DNA of 64,000 nucleotides from Ursus arctos (GCF_023065955.2 NW_026622875.1:8720501-8784500), one strand, 5' to 3'. Counted from the first letter of the stretch, positions 1 to 13,200 are shown. Notes: a model not told the origin generated them from the sequence alone. Program-made: numbers and translations.

Positions 1-790
1 AGGCCTCATACAGCTCTGTGTTTCATTTTTTTCCCAGCCAGCCAGTTCCTCCAATTTCCTCTCCCAAAGAACATGCAGCTGTTTATAAAATGCCTCTACT
101 TAGCAGTCCTCCTTAGGAGGCAGAAGGAAACCTCAGGCTTCTACCGTGTTTCTCGGCATTTTGCATCTTTGCTTTTAGATCACAAGTGGTAGCAAGCGAG
201 TGATAAGAATAAACCATATATTACTGTTTGTGAGGGGGAATAAAAGAGCAAAATCAATGCCTCCACCACTCCCAAGAGGGGTGAGTCCTCACCATGGGCC
301 TCCGCTTAGGAAAGGTGTCGTTCAAAAGACAAGCAACCCTCTTTACTGCCGGCTCATTGGCTAGGAGCCAGGACTGCCACAGACCAGTTCAGCTAACCGG
401 GAGGCACTGTTTTCAAGGTGAGGTGGAGGTCACTCATTAGGGCAGCCCGTATTTGGCCATCTCAGCTTTTAGAAGTGAGGCGAGGCATTCAAAGTGAAGA
501 GAATCAAGCAGGCATGTTCAGTAAGGCCAGCTGGTCACGATTAGGGAAGCAGATTTCCCCCATATTCTTCTTCCGTGGATGAATTCAAGGGGTCAGTGTT
601 TCGCAATGTTCAACTGATGTGACAAAGGATCCTGTTAGTCGTGACATAATGCAATGCATATTTTAAATAGGAGCTAGAATTCTTTATTTAATTACAATGC
701 TGTAAAATGGATACAATGTTCCTTTATCATAATTATAGCCTCAGGTTAGTAAACGGCAGCATTTCACTCCTTTGTCATCACATTCAAGCA
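1..790. other. No recognised feature
   Basis: Unique-looking AT-rich sequence. No exon-like open frame with splice sites and no repeat family that I recognise. Confidence 0.4.
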
Positions 791-2060
791 ACAGTGCCTT
801 CAAGAGTCAACACACTTTTATTGAACACCAACTATCTGCCCGTCTGATTCTGAATTAGAACCTTAATTCAGGCTCCATTCATTACATTATTTTTTAATGC
901 AAACATTAAAATGAAGATACTATTGTTTAAGTCAGGTCCTGAGTCTGTGATCTGTTCCTCTGGAGGCTGACGGAAGAGAAAACTGCCCTGACACCTTCTA
1001 CTGTTTCAGGAAGATAGAGTCCTAGGTCTAGAGATACAGCCCTGCACAAGGAACAATCCTTGCTCCTGGGGAGGGCTCTTTCTACAGGGGGAAGCAAACA
1101 ATAAGTAAGTAAATAATTGACAAAGTAATTTTAGATAATTATAATCGCTATTAAAAAGAGCTAAAACAGGATGCATGATAAGGAATGAGCTGCAAAGGAA
1201 GGAATAACTACTTTAAGGTGGTCACGGAAGAACCATCCAGGAGGTGACCTGTAAGCTTAGACCTGAATACAAGGGAGGCCCATCCATGGAAAGCCAGGGG
1301 GAAGAATCTGGGGAGCGTCCAAGGAAACCCAAGGGAAAAGCTTGGCATGTTCAAGGAATAGGAAGAATGGTAACGTGACGGCAGGGCTGCGAGTTAAAGG
1401 ACACACAGAAGATGAAGTCATGTGGGTAGGGAGAGGGTGGATAATGCGAGTCCTGTAGCCCATGACAAAGTAAAACTGGAAAACATTTCAAGATTTCAAG
1501 CAAAATATTAATATTATTGATGTTTTAAAGTTATTACTCCAGCTGCTTGACAGGAAACAGATGAAAGCAGGAAGACCAGCTTAGAGTAGTTGAGGTAAGA
1601 GATTGGTGGCTTAGTACCAGCAGTGACATGAAATAAACTGGATGAATTTGAGATGTTTTAGAGGCAGAACCTCCAAACTTGCCGAAGAATTAGATACGGA
1701 GGCGAGGGAAAGGTTGGCAACCAGGAAAATTCCAGGTTTGAACAACAGGGTGGATGGATGGTGATGTCGTAACGGGGAGAATTGCGTTCAGGGTGGAGGG
1801 GAGGAATAGGTTTGAGACGAAGGTAGGAAGCGAGACTCTTTGCAGCTCTGTTCAATGGGAGGTTGCTGCTGGACATCTGTCTGGAAGCACGGAAGCCGGG
1901 GAGATCCAAGAGGGTGCGAGGGGCATGTGAAAGGTATATAAAGCCGGGGGGCAGGGGGAGGAAAGTAGGAAGTCCGGGACCAGGCCATGCTGCACTTGAA
2001 CATTAGACGGTCAGGACAGCGTGTTGTGGAAACAGATACAGTACCTAACATGCTGTAAAG
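791..2060 (-). repeat. Ancient L2-like LINE sequence, fragmented
   Basis: Parts resemble the reverse of an L2 3' end: 'cttttattgaacaccaact' near 810 and an 'aagcaaacaataagtaagt' block near 1090. They run into a long diverged stretch with phrases such as 'gtgacctgtaagcttagac' that I also associate with old mammalian LINE-like repeats. About 170 bases around 845-1012 do not fit and may be an older insertion. Family assignment is from memory, and the right boundary is uncertain. Confidence 0.4.
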
Positions 2061-2599
2061 GGAGGCTGAACATGGAGCACAAAATGCATGTGAGAAAGAA
2101 TCAAAGGTGACATAGACAGACAGAAAGCTGCAGCACTCTGACATGTCAACTTTCTGCTGTGGTGAAAATAAAGATGAAAAGCGTTTCATCTGAGTTAGCA
2201 AATATTATGGAAAAGTAAATGAAGATCTTTATTCCATGAGGGTATTTATAACAAGTGACTGTCTCCGCATCACTGACACCCTGGTAAGCAGTTCTTTGGG
2301 AGCTGGGATTTGTCGGGGGAGGGGGGTGCTCTATATCCTGGGATGAGTTTGGGGGAATAGACAGCACACCTGTGTTTATTCAAGATTTGGAGAGTCGTGT
2401 TTGGTAATACTGAGTCATTTCCCCTTCGCTTCTAGAATTTAAAGACGGGGTGGGGATCTTACGTATGTGTGTAAAACCTCCAGATTAGTTCTCCAGAGGG
2501 GATGGTCCGATCTGGTGAGTTCTTAGTAACGGAGCCCCTCAGTAACTGCCCTCATGTTAGCATGAGAAGCGAGCCATGCCTGCACCAGCCAGGACACAG
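2061..2599. other. No recognised feature
   Basis: Mixed sequence with short chance open frames only. Nothing here is supported as a gene or a named repeat. Confidence 0.4.
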
Positions 2600-2842
2600 T
2601 CCGGTGGCTCTGGAGATGACTGTGGGCTTTGGAGCCAGGCCCATCTACATTCAAATCCCAGATCTGCCCCTCGCTCCCCGTGCCCTGAGACGAGTCACCC
2701 AACTTCTCCAAGTCCCAGTTTCCTCACCTCTAAAACGATGACAACACTTCCCAAGCTTGTTGTGACATTTAACGAGGTACCATGTGCTGAGTGACTAACC
2801 TCGTCCCTCAATGAGTAGTCAGGAGGTGCTCAATACACCTTG
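2600..2842 (+). repeat. MIR (near full length)
   Basis: Diverged MIR reading head to tail: 'gggctttggagccaggc', 'caaatcccagatctgcc', 'agtcacccaacttctcc', 'cagtttcctcacctctaaaa' and a tail resembling 'ggtgctcaatac'. Short open frames on both strands here are by-products of the repeat. Confidence 0.85.
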
Positions 2843-3279
2843 GTTTCCCCTCTCTCTTTTTATCCCTGAGCTTGTGGTAACACACTCTAACCCACCGAAA
2901 CCCCAGGTAATCCTGATTCTGGCCCCATTTGCTGTTTGTTACTTTTTGAATGTGAAAAAGAAGACTCAAATGTTAAACATTTAGGTCATTTCCTGAGTCA
3001 GTGATCGTTTTGTGAGCCAGCAGGGAGAAACTTCCCTTGGCGACTTCTGCTATTTCAGTACGAGAAAGATTCTCAGTCCACGAGCAGCACTCTTTCTCGG
3101 TCTGGTTAATTTCTGGTTAATTTCCGCAACATTGCCGTGGTGCTAAGAACCCCTATTTATTGGAGAATCTGCATCTGGTATCTGAACTCGGTAAGAACAG
3201 AGAAACTTCCAATCAACCGCTTGCCTATTATCCGTGGTAGAGTCATTTGTCACAGGACCATTGCCTTTTTTTCGTTTCA
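2843..3279. other. Unassigned; holds one copy of a diverged local repeat
   Basis: The stretch 2945-3085 resembles 900-1020 in the same orientation. Both have 'cctgagtc(a/t)gtgatc' followed about 50 bases later by 'cttct(a/g)ct(g/a)tttcag'. The rest shows nothing recognisable. Confidence 0.4.
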
Positions 3280-3400
3280 TTAATTAATTCAACCAATCTA
3301 TACTGCGACCATGCTAAGTGCCTGACACAGAACAGATACTGGAGTGACCATGACAAGTAAGACGGTCACAGTTCTGCACTCACTCTTGCCCGGGCCAAGG
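3280..3400 (-). repeat. L2-like fragment
   Basis: It resembles the reverse complement of an L2 3' end: 'attaattcaaccaatctata', then 'gctaagtgcctgacacag' and 'gatactggagtgaccatgac'. Strongly diverged. Confidence 0.45.
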
Positions 3401-3589
3401 TTAGCCAGCCCGTTCCACTGGCAGAGAAGTGGCTTTCCTTCCCTGCTGCAGTCCCAGGAGGTTTTTTACTTAGACAAAAATGCAACTTGTTGCAGATTCC
3501 TAGAATTGTTTAGAAATATGAACTAAAGGTTATTGCCGTCTTTTCCCAGACGGCTTTCCCTTTAATTGAGGGATAGGATCTGCTTCGTG

Positions 3590-4475
3590 TTTGCGTTTTT
3601 AATTATAAAAATAACACACGCTTGCTTTAAAATGTGTTCATCTAACCTAAAATTGGAAGCTTCTCCCCCTTGCTAGAGGAGAAGCTATTAAACTCTGGAA
3701 TTTGGTGTCTACACTTCCAGACTCTTTTCTAAGCAGATACAAATACACGTCTCTGTAAACCCAGCCCCGTGCACCATGCACGCACAATGTTTTGCTTGTT
3801 TTGTTTTCACAAAGATAATATATTCACATACTGTTTTTTCCACGTAGTAATGTGTCACGGACATGCTATTAGTATTATTATTTTAGTATATGAAACCATT
3901 TTTTATTGATAGCACTTTAGGTCGTATCCAATTTATTGCTATTAAGGGCAGGTATTAAGTAAGTGTTCTTGTACATACACATATTGTCACATTTGTGTGT
4001 GCTTCTCTGTAGAAGAGAATCCTGGAAATAGACTTGCTCGGTCAAAGGGTTTGTGCATCTTAAACTCTGATAATGTGAAATTGCCTCTAAGAAAGATGAC
4101 ACCCATGGGGCACCTGGGTGGCTCAGTCAGTTAGGTGGCCCACTCTTGATTTCGGCTCAGGTCATGATCTCAAGGTCATGAGATCGAGTCCTGTGTCAGG
4201 ATCGGCGCTGAGAGTGGAGCCTGCTTGGGATTCTCTCTCTCTCTCTGCCCCCACCCCCACTCACATGTGTGCTCACTCTCTTTAAAAGAAAAAAAGAAGA
4301 AGAGAAAAGAAGAAAAAAGAAAGATGACACCCGATTTAGATTCCCATGATCACCATATGAGAATGCTCACTTCCTTCCTCTCTCTCTCTACTACTGAATA
4401 TTTTCATTCTTAAATTTGCCAATCTGATAGGCAAAAAATGGGGTTACATTTTAGTTTGCAGACCGCTGGTTTTCA
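3590..4475. mobile_element. Ancient L1 3'-region fragment, split by a SINE
   Basis: Recognisable old L1 3'-UTR-type sequence: 'aattataaaaataacac', 'ttttttccacgtagtaatgt', 'gctcggtcaaagggt' and 'gtgaaattgcctctaagaaa'. It resumes after the SINE with 'gccaatctgataggcaaaa'. The SINE at 4105-4316 interrupts it. No coding capacity remains. Confidence 0.65.
4105..4316 (+). mobile_element. Carnivore tRNA-Lys SINE (CAN-SINE)
   Basis: The head 'cacctgggtggctcagtcag', the body 'ggctcaggtcatgatctca', a CT-rich segment and an A/G-rich tail identify a carnivore SINE. A 16-bp target-site duplication, 'aagaaagatgacaccc', lies at 4089-4104 and 4317-4332. The element landed in an older L1. Confidence 0.93.
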
Positions 4476-6030
4476 CTCTGACACGTAAAAAGCTTAGAAG
4501 TCATCCTTCCCATCCCCATAACAAGAAAAAACTGGGCAAACTGAAAGTCAGTGACTTTTCTTAGATTCATCAGATAATTGAAGTTTCGACTCAAACCACG
4601 CTCTGAAATCTGGAGAGACAAGTGGATCCACAGAGATACAACGAACACACCAGAGTGATAAGGGTGGGACCACTTAACTTCACTAGGAATTGTGGTAAAT
4701 TGCTGGAGGCTGAATGTGGACTAGTGTGACAGTGAGAAACACCCAGGGTCTCAATCATAAGGGGGCCCCACAATCTGAGGTCCTTCCTCCCTAGGAACCC
4801 CAGGTTCTCATGTGAGGATCTGAGGAAAATCCCTTCTTGCCCACGGCAAGGGGGATGGGAAGAATAGCAATAGTATAACCTTCCTGGAACCTTCTCCATA
4901 ACCACGGTCTACTGTCCTGGGACACTAGGAGAGCATGTCTAACCTGGAAGCAGGCATTTCCACCCTACTCCAGCACCTAGCCTTTCTGTCTCACCTACAA
5001 CAAACCCAAAAAACATAGTTCACCAGACACGAGGAATGGGATGTAAGGGGGGAGGGTCATATACTCAGGGAGGAGAGACAGAAACACTTGTGAAGGCCAC
5101 ACTTCCAAGATACGAGCCCACCGAAAGGCTGAGACTTAAAGAGAAGATGATAGAACATTTCCCTCCCCCATACTTTACCACCATACCAGTAAGCCTTCAG
5201 TGGCTGACAGCAGAAAGCATTATAAGAGCCAGACTGTCTGACTACAAGGGGAAGCCCAAAGCCAAGAGAGGAGACAAAACTCAGGACGCAAGAGGAATTT
5301 GAAGCCACTGGAACGTAGAACTATAACAAATATTAAACATAGCCCTACTCCAAGCCAGATGAAGAGAAATCCTCATTGTTAAGTCCTGTTTACCTCCGGA
5401 CCTATTACTAAGCCAACAGATTGGGCTTCAACAAAAACATTACAAGACATATTAAAAGACAAGAAAAAAACACGGCTGAAGAGAAAGCAAGCATCAGAAT
5501 CAATTTAGATATGACACAGATGATGGAATTATCAGACCAGGAATTTCAAATAGCTCTGACCAAAATGTTAAAAGTTCTCATGGAAAAATAGCATGTAAGA
5601 CCAAGTGGGTAATGTCAGCAAAGAGGTGGAAACTATGAATCAAAAGGAAATACTAAAAACGAAAAATTGTAATGGAGATTCAGAATGTCTTCAGTGGGCT
5701 CATCTTTTGGGCACAGTAAGGAAAGAAGTGGTGAATTTGAAGGTAACTCAATAAAAAACCTCCCAAATTGAAACTCAATGAGAAAAAAAAGAATTTTTAA
5801 AAACAGAACATTTGGTACCTTTGGAATACTATCAAAAGGGCTAACGTGTGTGTCATTAGAATGCTGCAAGGAGCAGAGAATAGGGCAGAAGAAATATTTG
5901 AAAAATAAGGCCTAAGAATTTCCCCAAATGAATTACAGACAGCAACCCCCCAGAGATCCAGGAGGCTCAGAGAACACCAAGCAAGATATATGTAAAAAAC
6001 AAAACAAAACAACCCCAAACCTAGGTGTTA
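4476..6030 (+). mobile_element. Ancient HAL1/L1 5'-half remnant (ORF1-like)
   Basis: The part 5160-6030 follows the layout of L1/HAL1 ORF1 DNA: 'gaattatcagaccaggaatt', 'ctaacgtgtgtgtcatta', 'gggcagaagaaatatttga' and 'ccaggaggctcagagaacac'. The left part to 4476 is likely its 5' region but is less certain. Stops break the frame throughout. It joins a minus-strand L1 near 6030. Confidence 0.6.
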
Positions 6031-6941
6031 TACTTTACATCTCTTTCATAACTAGTGAAGCTTGGAATTTTGGCAATTTGTATTTTTTCTCTAAATTATC
6101 TGTTCATATTCTTTGTTTTTCTTTCCATTTTACAGGAACATTTCATATATATTGTAATCTTTTGTCTGTTATATACGTGGCAGGTATTTTCTCCCATAAC
6201 TGTGTCCATGGAGCTTTTAACCATACTGAAATATTAAAAATGTTCGTAATCAATTTTGTCAATCTTTGTCCTTGATTTTTAGTTTTTATATGTCGTTTAG
6301 AGATATCCTTCAACTTACCCAAATTACAGAAACACTCCTTTTTTTTTAAAAAACTTTGAATGCTTTTTATATTCGATGAATATGGAATTCATTATTGTGT
6401 GAAGTAAAGATATGCTTTACTTTTTTCTAATTGAAGCAATATTCTACTACCAATCAGCAAATAATCTATTTTTCCTTCCATTAAAATGCCACCTTTGTTA
6501 TTAAACTAGATATATATATATAGAAAAACCTGCCCTTCATCTTCCTATTTATGATAAACTCTTTTTGGACCTTTGATTCCATTTTGGAGAACTATTGATT
6601 TATTTCTGTGCTAAAACCACTTTTTATATTTACTACAGTTTTCTATTTGTGTTTGAATGCTCTAGTTGGTGAGGTAAGTTATCTTTTCCTGTTCTCTTTC
6701 AACTCTATCTTAGCTATCCCTACCATCTGTCCTTCTAGGTTTTCTTTAGAATGGACATGTCAAGTGCCATTTTTAAAAGTACAAACGGGGTCTTTATTAG
6801 AGGTTATTAAATTTAGATATTAATTTAGGAAAAAATCAACAGCTTTATAATCTTGAGTCTGTCCATCTGATAACATGGGCATTTCTGCCATTATTCAGGT
6901 GCTCTCTTTGGTTAAATTGTATGGTTTGTTATTGTTGCTGC

Positions 6942-6973
<32 letters not shown>

Positions 6974-9015
6974 GAGAGTGAGAGAGTGCGAGAGAGCGTG
7001 CACACACAACGGCGAAGGGAGGGGGTGAGGTAGAGGAAGAGGAAGAGAGGGAATCTTAAGCAGGCACCATGCCCGGGGCGGTGCCCGGATGCAGGGCTCA
7101 CTCTCACAACACTGAGATCATGCCCTGAGCTGAAACCAAGAGTCTGACACTTAACTGACTGAACCATCCAGCATCTCTATAGTGTTCTTAATATGGGTCC
7201 TGTCTAGCTCTTGTTGGGTTTATTCTCTTCTGTGGCTGACCATCTCTACAGTGTTTTATTGCTATTTTAGTTGCACTTATTTCCATTATATTTTCTAATC
7301 GGTCATCGGTGATCAGTTATAGGAAAGCGCTTGGTTTTTGTATGTTGATCTAATATGTGGCCACCTCCGTAAATTTTTAAGCATTAATTCTATTTTTTCT
7401 CCTTTAGTTATCTTGGATTCCCTAAGTAGATTTGTATAACTACAAATAATGATGATTTTTCTTTTTCTTTTTACCATCTACATCTAATATCTTTTTCTTG
7501 CCTTATTATATTGACTCTATGCATTCTTAAATAGTAATGATAATTATAGATATCCTTGTGGGGTTCTTTAATTTGAATTTAATGGGATTGCTTCTAATGT
7601 TTTACCATTATGGATAATATTTACTGTAGTATCTGAGAATAAGTAAGAAAGTTTTCATTCCAGTCTTAACTTGCTAACACTTTTCAGAAGATATAGGCAT
7701 TCATTTTTAATATGCTTATACAGCATCTGTTAAGATGGTCGTATGGATTTTCTCTTTTCTCTTATAAATGTTGAACAGATTTCCTAACATTTATTAGGCC
7801 ATTCTAGCATGTTTAGGTAAATACTAATTAGTTATAGTATTTTATTCTTTCAACATATTTTTACTTGCTAAAATCTCTCCTGTATCTATAATTAATTCTC
7901 CCTTTTTCATTCCTAATATTGGTTATTTGTACTTCCTATTTTTTTATTAGAAGGTTTATCTTGCGTTTTGCTTTCCAAGGAATCAGCTTTGTATTCTGTT
8001 GAATGTTCATGTTAGCTTTGTTTTTGCTTGTTTTTTCCTTTTAATTAATTTCTTTTATTTTGTATAATTTCTCATTTTCTTTTGCTTTTCCAAGATGCTT
8101 ACTTCATTATTTTTTTTTCTTAGATCCTTGAAATAAATACTTTCAATTTTTCTTTTAAAACACCTAGGTCTGCCTGCAAATGTTTTTAGTTTTTAAGAAG
8201 TAATTCTTTTTCATAAGAGTCTGCTGGTTATTGTTTAATGAATTCAATATCTTTTGGATCTCTCTGAGAATCTTAACTATACTTGCCTTAAAATTATTAT
8301 CTATTTCTCAAAAAATTCTCGTTCTTTGGTGGTTAGTTTCCCAACTGTAGGTAGAATCCCTATTCCTCTACCAGCTGAAAGGCGGATTCTGTTTACGAGA
8401 GTGATGGCTGGGAAGGAGGTAGGTGTGGGCCAGGGAACTTTCCTTTAAGGAGTACAAGTAAATTAGCATCTGGATGCGGAACCTCATCTCACTGATCTTA
8501 ATTAACTCTGGGTTATCTAGAGCCTTCATCTCTTCTCTGGTCCCAGGGCCCACTCTGAGAATTTTCTACGTGAAAGCTCCCACTTCCATCTAGAAAGCGA
8601 TCTTGCTGGCTTGATCTTGGTGACAAACACCAGGCAACTCCCCTGGGACTGAGATTCAGCTGCAGCTCATTGTAGCATTTAAATACTTACCTGTCCCTGC
8701 TCATGGTCCATTCTTTTTCTGAGCATCCGCTACTTCTGATCTTGGCCTTTTACTGGAGTTCTGCTGAAAAACTCACCTTTAGAAAACATCTTCTTTTCAT
8801 CTCCTGAGCTTTCATTTTTTTCGGTTTTAGGAGATTATCTGCTAGTTTTATCTCATATACTTTTCAAGAGTTTTCGCTGTTCCGAGCCTGGGAATGACAC
8901 TCTTTCTGGCTTCTTAGCTCTGTTGTCAGTTATTCTTACTTTTTATATTTTTTGTATCATTTCAATGAGATTTTGGGTGGAGTGCTTAGTTAGCCATCTT
9001 GAAAGTTTTTCCATC
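6031..9015 (-). mobile_element. Ancient LINE-1, minus strand, interrupted by a SINE
   Basis: Read on the plus strand this is the complement of an old mammalian L1. The 3'-UTR and ORF2 end lie at about 6040-6900, ORF2-type sequence runs from about 7190 to 8170, and a 5' region ends near 'agccatcttgaaagt' (8992-9006), the complement of a typical L1 start. It is about 3 kb, so it must have internal deletions. All frames are broken. Confidence 0.65.
6934..7180 (-). mobile_element. Carnivore SINE with TTG-repeat tail
   Basis: The complement of a CAN-SINE: 'ttaactgactgaaccatcca' at 7151-7170 is the complement of the head, preceded by the CT-rich body. The usual poly-A tail has become a (GTT)n microsatellite at about 6944-6972. 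No clear target-site duplication is readable. It sits inside the minus-strand L1. Confidence 0.85.
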
Positions 9016-12000
9016 TTTCCTGTGCTCTCAAACAGAACAAATTATGTAAGAATTATCTGTATCTTGAAAGCTTGCTAGAACTTGCCAATAAGCCACCTGG
9101 GCCTGGGCCACCTTTTCATTTATAATTTTAACTATTTCATGTGCAGCTTCCTGAACTCATAAAAGTCAGTCTGTCTTCTGGCCTTGGGACTCACCTTTGG
9201 ACACCTCTCCAAAGGGCCCACCTTGGTTTCACAGATGCTACCCTTGTTCCCCATTTTAGCAAATCCAGCCATGGCTTCCTATGTTTCTGGAATGAAGGAC
9301 TCGGTCAACTCTTTTTCCAACTTAAGTGTCCCCTCTTGGTTCCACAGTGCATGTTTAACCAATTAAAATAGGAAGGTCCTATGTTTTCAGTGACCATATT
9401 TTCTAAACCAAAAATTGGTACTTGAAAATTGACAACTGCATGTAGTTTTAAAGAAAAATATATTAAATATTTGCAATTAACATTGTAAGTTAGATCACCA
9501 GACATACAAGCTGCACATTTAGTCACTGGTGGGTTTAAAAAGGAGGCTGATGAGTCCACTTTTAACTTTTATGTGTTATTATGTGCGTTTCAGTATTAGA
9601 TAGTAAGTCTCTCATTCCCTGGGTTGGAACAGCCTGGAGGATTTTCTGCAAGGAAAGAGTTAATGGATTAATTCAACTCAAAGATGAGTAATCTCTTTAA
9701 GGGCATGAGGGTTTAAGAGCAAGAGATACAGAAAAAAAGGAATAATATAGGAATAAAATCACCTCCAGAAATCAGGTGTGCAGAACAGATTTTTTTTGAA
9801 GGTTTACTTTATGCTGTAAATTCCTACATGTCCTCGTTAAATGAATATCTATTTATCACATGGAAAAACAATATGACTGTTGAGGGAGTGGTGGCAGCTT
9901 AGTCTTATGCGAGATGAGTTATTGAAAAAAAAAAAAAAGTCAAAAAAACCCAGAAGGGTCTCATTCTCCAAGAGCTGAACCTTTCCCAAGGTTCGACTTT
10001 CACACTTGAGCAGTTTGTGTAATTGCTACAATTGCCACCAGGCCTTTATGCAAATCTTCTGATCTTCCTAGTTGAGAATTTCCAGCAGTTGCTTGGTGAT
10101 GTGCTGCTGCGTGACTTACCTAGCCTGGTTTAGAGAAAACATCTAGCCAGCAGAGAATTCAAAAAGGACTGTGAACCCTTCAGCATCTCTCCCCAGGTCC
10201 AGAGAGTTTGGGGAATCTTTGAAGCTGATGGTGCAATGGAGCAAAGCTTTCTGCTCCAAAAGTAACACCTTCCAAACCAAACTGATTAAGCCTCACGCCA
10301 TGCCCTCTCTTTCCTTGTTGCTAAAGTGAGATCCAGTCCTTCTTCCACCATATTTGGGAAGATACCGCTCATTGTGATCTTCCGAAATAACACCCAGTAG
10401 AGTTCCACCTCCTAGAGCTACTTGAATGACTGAGCATTAAGAGCTAGAGTCTAAACTGCGCCCAGGAGCTCCCAAAATCTGCTCTGTGTGCCTGCTTAGG
10501 GATCACGGCAGGGGATTTTAAGTCTTAAGTAGCTAGGCACGCCATGCATCTGGAATGAGAAGCAGGCCCTAAAGTGTTCACAGCGTGTTGCAGCTGAATG
10601 TTTTCTCTCTTCTCCAGAAGATAAACTAGAGTAGTTTTGATTTGGTTTTTTTTTTTTTCTGAATTAGAAAAATCCATACGACGAAACATAATGGGTAGGG
10701 GAGACGTGTGGACCAAGCAATCCCACAAATGTTTCTTACGCAAGAGCCATTTTCCCACAGGCCACTAAGCTTTTGCAAAGCTTTACTCTGCCACATCACA
10801 AAGAACGGAGATGAGCTTGTGAAAATCCTTGAAGTGGACTGATGTGGATGGGGGTTGGGGGGAGATAAACCTTCTATCATTTTCTTAACTTATACCCAGA
10901 AACAGTGCCTGTGCCAGTCCAGAAAAGCAGAGAATTCTTGCTCTTTTTTTTTTTAATCTCCAAAGTTCTCTTTTTTTCACCAAACCAGGAAGAGTCACAA
11001 CTTATCCAAAATGAATCATAGGAAATACACAGTTCTCAACATTTATTTTTAAATAACACACGTAGTCATATTAGGAGGAGTCATAAATGCGCATATATAA
11101 ATCTAAAAATCCAGGCATTTAAAAAAAATGCATGTAGATTTCTACACTTAATTCCAAGGAAACGCTGAGAACTATTTATTTCTGAAGATCAGCATTATTT
11201 GGGTGGCAACCTTTGAAGGTTTTCCTTTACTGGTGAAAGACAGTGATTCATCTTGCTCTGACTGAGGCAAACCCAAGACAGGCTTGCTGATTCTCTAAGA
11301 GGTAGAGTCAGGGACACTTGTTAGCAAACACTTTTCCTTGTCAGAAGCTAATTAGTTTGGGTGCATGGTTTTTACCACGTGCCTTCTAAAGAAACTGCAG
11401 TATCTTTCCTGAAATTTTCCTTTGCAAGAATCTATTTTTAAGAGCACATCTGATCCTAGGTAATAGTGTCTCATTTATGTGAAGGCTGCTCTCCTCTTGT
11501 ATTTGCGTTTCCATTGATTCCCACAGCCATGCTTGCCCTTCTACGAGAAGAGGAGCTGAGGCTCTGACGTGACCCCTGGTAGCGAGAGCAGGTCCACACA
11601 GATGTGGCGCAGAGTTTCGCAGCTCCCAAACACATGTGAGCCCACCGAACTCTCTTTACTTTTCAGTCTCAGGATCAGTGGATTTATTGGGATGGTGCTG
11701 ACATAAAAAATGAAATGAGACATCTGAGTCTAACAGCTGCACAAAATTTGGGCTCATGTAAACTGGTCTGACATCACACGTTCTGCATGTGAGTTCCATG
11801 AGTATTCTCCATATGGTGCTAATACAAGAACATGCCTACAAAGTCCCTGTGGTTTATGGCGTGATGAGCTCCAGAGCGGAGGAAATGAAGCCAGGAAGCC
11901 TACGCCATTTGCTGAATGGAGTTGGCTCTGGGTAATGTCTCATTCTCCCTGAGCTACTCAAGTTTGCTAGGGACAAGAAGCCATGCTGGGCAGGGAACCA

Positions 12001-13200
12001 GCTATATGCCTGATGTTGGGGATTTTGGTCCCTTCTTCTCTGGAAGGGCAGGAGAGAGGTCTCACAATGTTTTTGTTTTTGTTTTGTTTTGTTTTTTTCC
12101 TTGGTCCATTAAAAAAAACCTGGATGTAGGAGTATAAAGGAGTCATTGAAGCCAGCTTACTCCATCCTGATAGTCAGGAAAAGGCAGGTAGAAAGAAAAT
12201 GTACATAATGGCTCAACACAAAATCCTGGCAAGATACAGCCATCCTTTGCTGGAAGGCCGGAGTTCTGCCCAAGGCCTATGGTGCTATTGATCAGATCAG
12301 TGACACCCCACACAGACCCATAGCCAAAACCAAAATCTTCATGTGTTCTCTTCTGCTAAAGACAGGGGTTACGGGCATTTAGCAGGTAGCTCTGTGTTGC
12401 CCTGATGGGCTATACATGTAACCTAGAAGAAATTCTGTTCTTATTTAATTTTTTTAAAAAAGACTCGGAGTCACTTGCTTATCTGTCAGCTGATTATCCC
12501 CACAGAGGAAGACTTTTGGAAAATATTTAGCAACAGCTCGGCTTTCCCTGTTTGCTCAGCACAGTGCCCAATTCCTTCCCTCTCCATCAGTTGCTGGGAT
12601 CAGAGAATGCACACTACAAATGCAGCATTGTAAACAAAGCCATCTAATTGTCAAGGTCAGTGAAGTTCTTGAATGCAGCACCTATCTGCACGAGAGAACT
12701 AGTAATGGGCATCCCAGTGTGGGGCCCCTCACATCTGACAGCAGCACCCACTGGCTGTATGTGATAGAGCCCCCCAGCTTGCTGGAGGCTATCGATGCGC
12801 AGGCATTCAGTAGAGTCAGATCTACCGGAGGATTTCCGTGGTCTGAGGAAGGGAAGAGAGAACAAAGAAAGTGGGGTGGCAGAAATTTCAGATCAGGAGA
12901 GTAAAGAACAGTTTTAAAGTGCGATAAAGCATTTCAAAATACAAAAATATCAGTCCTGCTTGGCTACTTTTTCCCTCCTGTGAAACATATCTTTAATTCT
13001 ATTAAAAGAAATCATCAGCAGAACAGAATTACCTTAATAGATAACCACTTGATAAACAATTTTACTAAAATTTATTCACTCTGTAAAATTGGAAACACCT
13101 GTGATTTTAATTGACAAGCAAAATGTGAGTTAAAAGGTGAGTTCAGTGATGGAGTCGCCGTAGAGCGCCTTGTAAAGCTAGTTTTAAAATTCTCCTTTAC
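9016..13200. other. Mostly unassigned non-coding sequence
   Basis: No exon and no recent transposon is supported. There are poly-A/T stretches near 9924, 10646 and 10946 and a TTTTG-type tract near 12069-12098. Short open frames (the longest about 90 codons, 12620-12904) have no recognisable domain. The sequence may contain very old repeats beyond recognition by eye. Confidence 0.4.

Noticed and set aside
1934..1950. TATA-like 'ggtatataaagccgg' as a promoter
   Set aside because: Sits within an old repeat-like stretch, with no downstream exon or CpG context.
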